Of a DNA stretch of 7,258 bases, positions 6,211 through 7,258 are shown one piece after another (position 1 is the first letter of the stretch; each line of letters begins with the position of its first letter). The position numbers were made by a program, and so were the translations under genes. The notes below the pieces were generated by a model, which did not search any database, was not told the origin of the DNA, and worked only from the letters and a program-made list of their open reading frames with translations. Source of the DNA: Muribaculaceae bacterium (lineage in GTDB: Bacteria > Bacteroidota > Bacteroidia > Bacteroidales > Muribaculaceae); assembly GCA_029052265.1 (NCBI GenBank), contig JAIDJJ010000309.1, forward strand, positions 1-7,258. Direction: 5' to 3'.

Positions 6211-7191
6211 TCAAATGGAGAGACGGCGGAGGGTTGACATCAACTCCCTGTTGATGGGCTTGTCGTTCTTTATCGCTTTTGTAAAGGGGACATAAACAAT
6301 CTCGTCGTTCTTTATGCCTATCATCACATTGCGCTGATCATCAAGAAGGGCGTCTACAGCTGCCGCCCCCATGCGCGATGCAAGGATACGGTCATAAGCT
6401 GTGGGAGAACCTCCACGCTGAAGGTGGCCGAGTATGGTGACACGCACATCATAATCAGGATATTCTTTCTTAACCCTATCGGCAAGAGCCATCGCTCCTC
6501 CGGTAGACGGAGATTCCGCCACAAGCACTATCGATGAGTTTTTAGACTTACGGAATCCGTTGGCAATAAGCTCATCCAACTGATCCTCCTGTGTGGCGAC
6601 CTCCGGAATAATGGCTGCTTCCGCCCCTGACGCGATAGCGCCGTTAAGCGCAAGGAAGCCGGCGTCCCTGCCCATGACCTCTATAAAGAACAGACGCTCA
6701 TGCGAAGTTGCTGTATCCCGGATTTTGTCTACACAATCCATGATCGTATTGAGAGCCGTGTCGTAACCGATAGTGGAGTCGGTGCCGTAAAGGTCATTGT
6801 CGATAGTGCCAGGCAGACCTACAATCTGAAACTGGAACTCGTTGGCAAAAATTCTCGCTCCGGTAAGAGAACCGTCTCCGCCGATCACGACAAGTGCATC
6901 AATTCCATGACGCTTCAATACGTCATAGGCACACTGACGCCCTTCCGGAGTCTGAAACTCCTTGCACCGTGCCGTCTTAAGAATTGTACCGCCCCTCTGA
7001 ATGATATTTGATACATTCTGGGTAGAAAACTCTACAATTTCATCAGTGATAAGACCCTTATATCCACGCATTATACCAAACACCTTGAACCCTGCGAAAA
7101 TTGCGGCGCGGGTCACCGCCCTGATAGCTGCGTTCATACCCGGGGCGTCGCCTCCGGAGGTAAGGATGCCGATGGATCTCTGTTCGTTCAT
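6211..7191 (-). CDS. pfkA: ATP-dependent 6-phosphofructokinase
   Basis: This cytoplasmic glycolytic enzyme phosphorylates fructose 6-phosphate to fructose 1,6-bisphosphate. Its 326 residues are close to E. coli PfkA (320). Visible sites are SGGDAPGMN (12-20), GGDGSLTGA (104-112), PGTIDND with the proton-accepting Asp131, MGRDAG with Arg175, AES with Glu226, and GHLQRGG with His256 and Arg259. Gly107 and Gly128 sit where PPi-dependent enzymes have Asp and Lys, supporting ATP as donor. Effector-site arginines 24 and 28 match E. coli Arg21 and Arg25, but the position of E. coli Arg54 appears to be Thr57, so allosteric control may differ. No clear promoter is visible in the 67 bp before the start. 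The foldback element begins 17-22 nt after the stop and may define the mRNA 3' end. Confidence 0.95.
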   Translation of the reverse strand: MNEQRSIGILTSGGDAPGMNAAIRAVTRAAIFAGFKVFGIMRGYKGLITDEIVEFSTQNVSNIIQRGGTILKTARCKEFQTPEGRQCAYDVLKRHGIDALVVIGGDGSLTGARIFANEFQFQIVGLPGTIDNDLYGTDSTIGYDTALNTIMDCVDKIRDTATSHERLFFIEVMGRDAGFLALNGAIASGAEAAIIPEVATQEDQLDELIANGFRKSKNSSIVLVAESPSTGGAMALADRVKKEYPDYDVRVTILGHLQRGGSPTAYDRILASRMGAAAVDALLDDQRNVMIGIKNDEIVYVPFTKAIKNDKPINRELMSTLRRLSI

Positions 7192-7235
7192 AATATTTTA
7201 TTTTTTCTGAAAAAGAGTTTATTTAGTCTCGTTTA

Positions 7236-7258
7236 GTTTCTATCACGCTTTTAGAAAC
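7236..7258. repeat. Short inverted repeat upstream of pfkA at the window edge
   Basis: GTTTCTA (7236-7242) and TAGAAAC (7252-7258) are exact inverted copies 9 bp apart. The right copy, read as TTAGAAAC, equals the TTA target plus the first five bases of the MITE-like element at 6028, so a second copy may begin where the window ends. It could equally be a small operator for pfkA. Confidence 0.3.

Overview
The window looks like a chromosomal segment from a member of the Bacteroidota, most probably order Bacteroidales. The best evidence is three start sites that match the Bacteroidetes promoter pattern (TTTG, a 19-20 bp spacer, then TAnnTTTG), at the tRNA, at the aminotransferase and, with only the -7 element clear, at the lipoprotein operon. 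Starts are A-rich with no obvious Shine-Dalgarno sequence. The lipoprotein, the FtsX-like permease and the GH26 mannanase remnant also read like Bacteroidales proteins. Family-level placement (for example Muribaculaceae) is a guess.

Layout, left to right. Positions 1-486 hold no secure gene: a minus-strand promoter at 167-174 points out of the window, an AT-rich tract carries repeated TTAAC motifs, a doubtful 65-aa Cys-rich frame lies on the plus strand, and a minus-strand terminator overlaps its 3' end. Positions 487-3706 are a tight three-gene minus-strand operon in the order lipoprotein, ABC ATPase, FtsX/MacB-type permease. The first pair overlaps by 4 bp and the second is separated by 2 bp. 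Positions 3707-3865 are a divergent control region. An aspartate-type aminotransferase runs on the plus strand to 5059, with its true start probably at 3866. A tRNA-Tyr(GUA) with its own promoter, a GC-rich leader hairpin and a 14-bp terminator hairpin occupies 5127-5359. The minus strand then carries a 5'-truncated GH26 beta-mannanase remnant (5412-6020), a 161-bp palindromic MITE-like element with a TTA target duplication (6028-6188), and pfkA (6211-7191).

How the parts relate. The lipoprotein, ATPase and permease probably form one envelope ABC system; its ATPase has unusual Walker A, signature and switch-loop residues, which makes it the best candidate here for a poorly described machine. 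The aminotransferase, tRNA-Tyr and pfkA are housekeeping genes. The pfkA/MITE/GH26 junction records genome decay: half of a mannanase gene is gone, and reconstruction of the site before MITE insertion suggests that the loss came first. The MITE now forms a long hairpin 17 nt after the pfkA stop codon.
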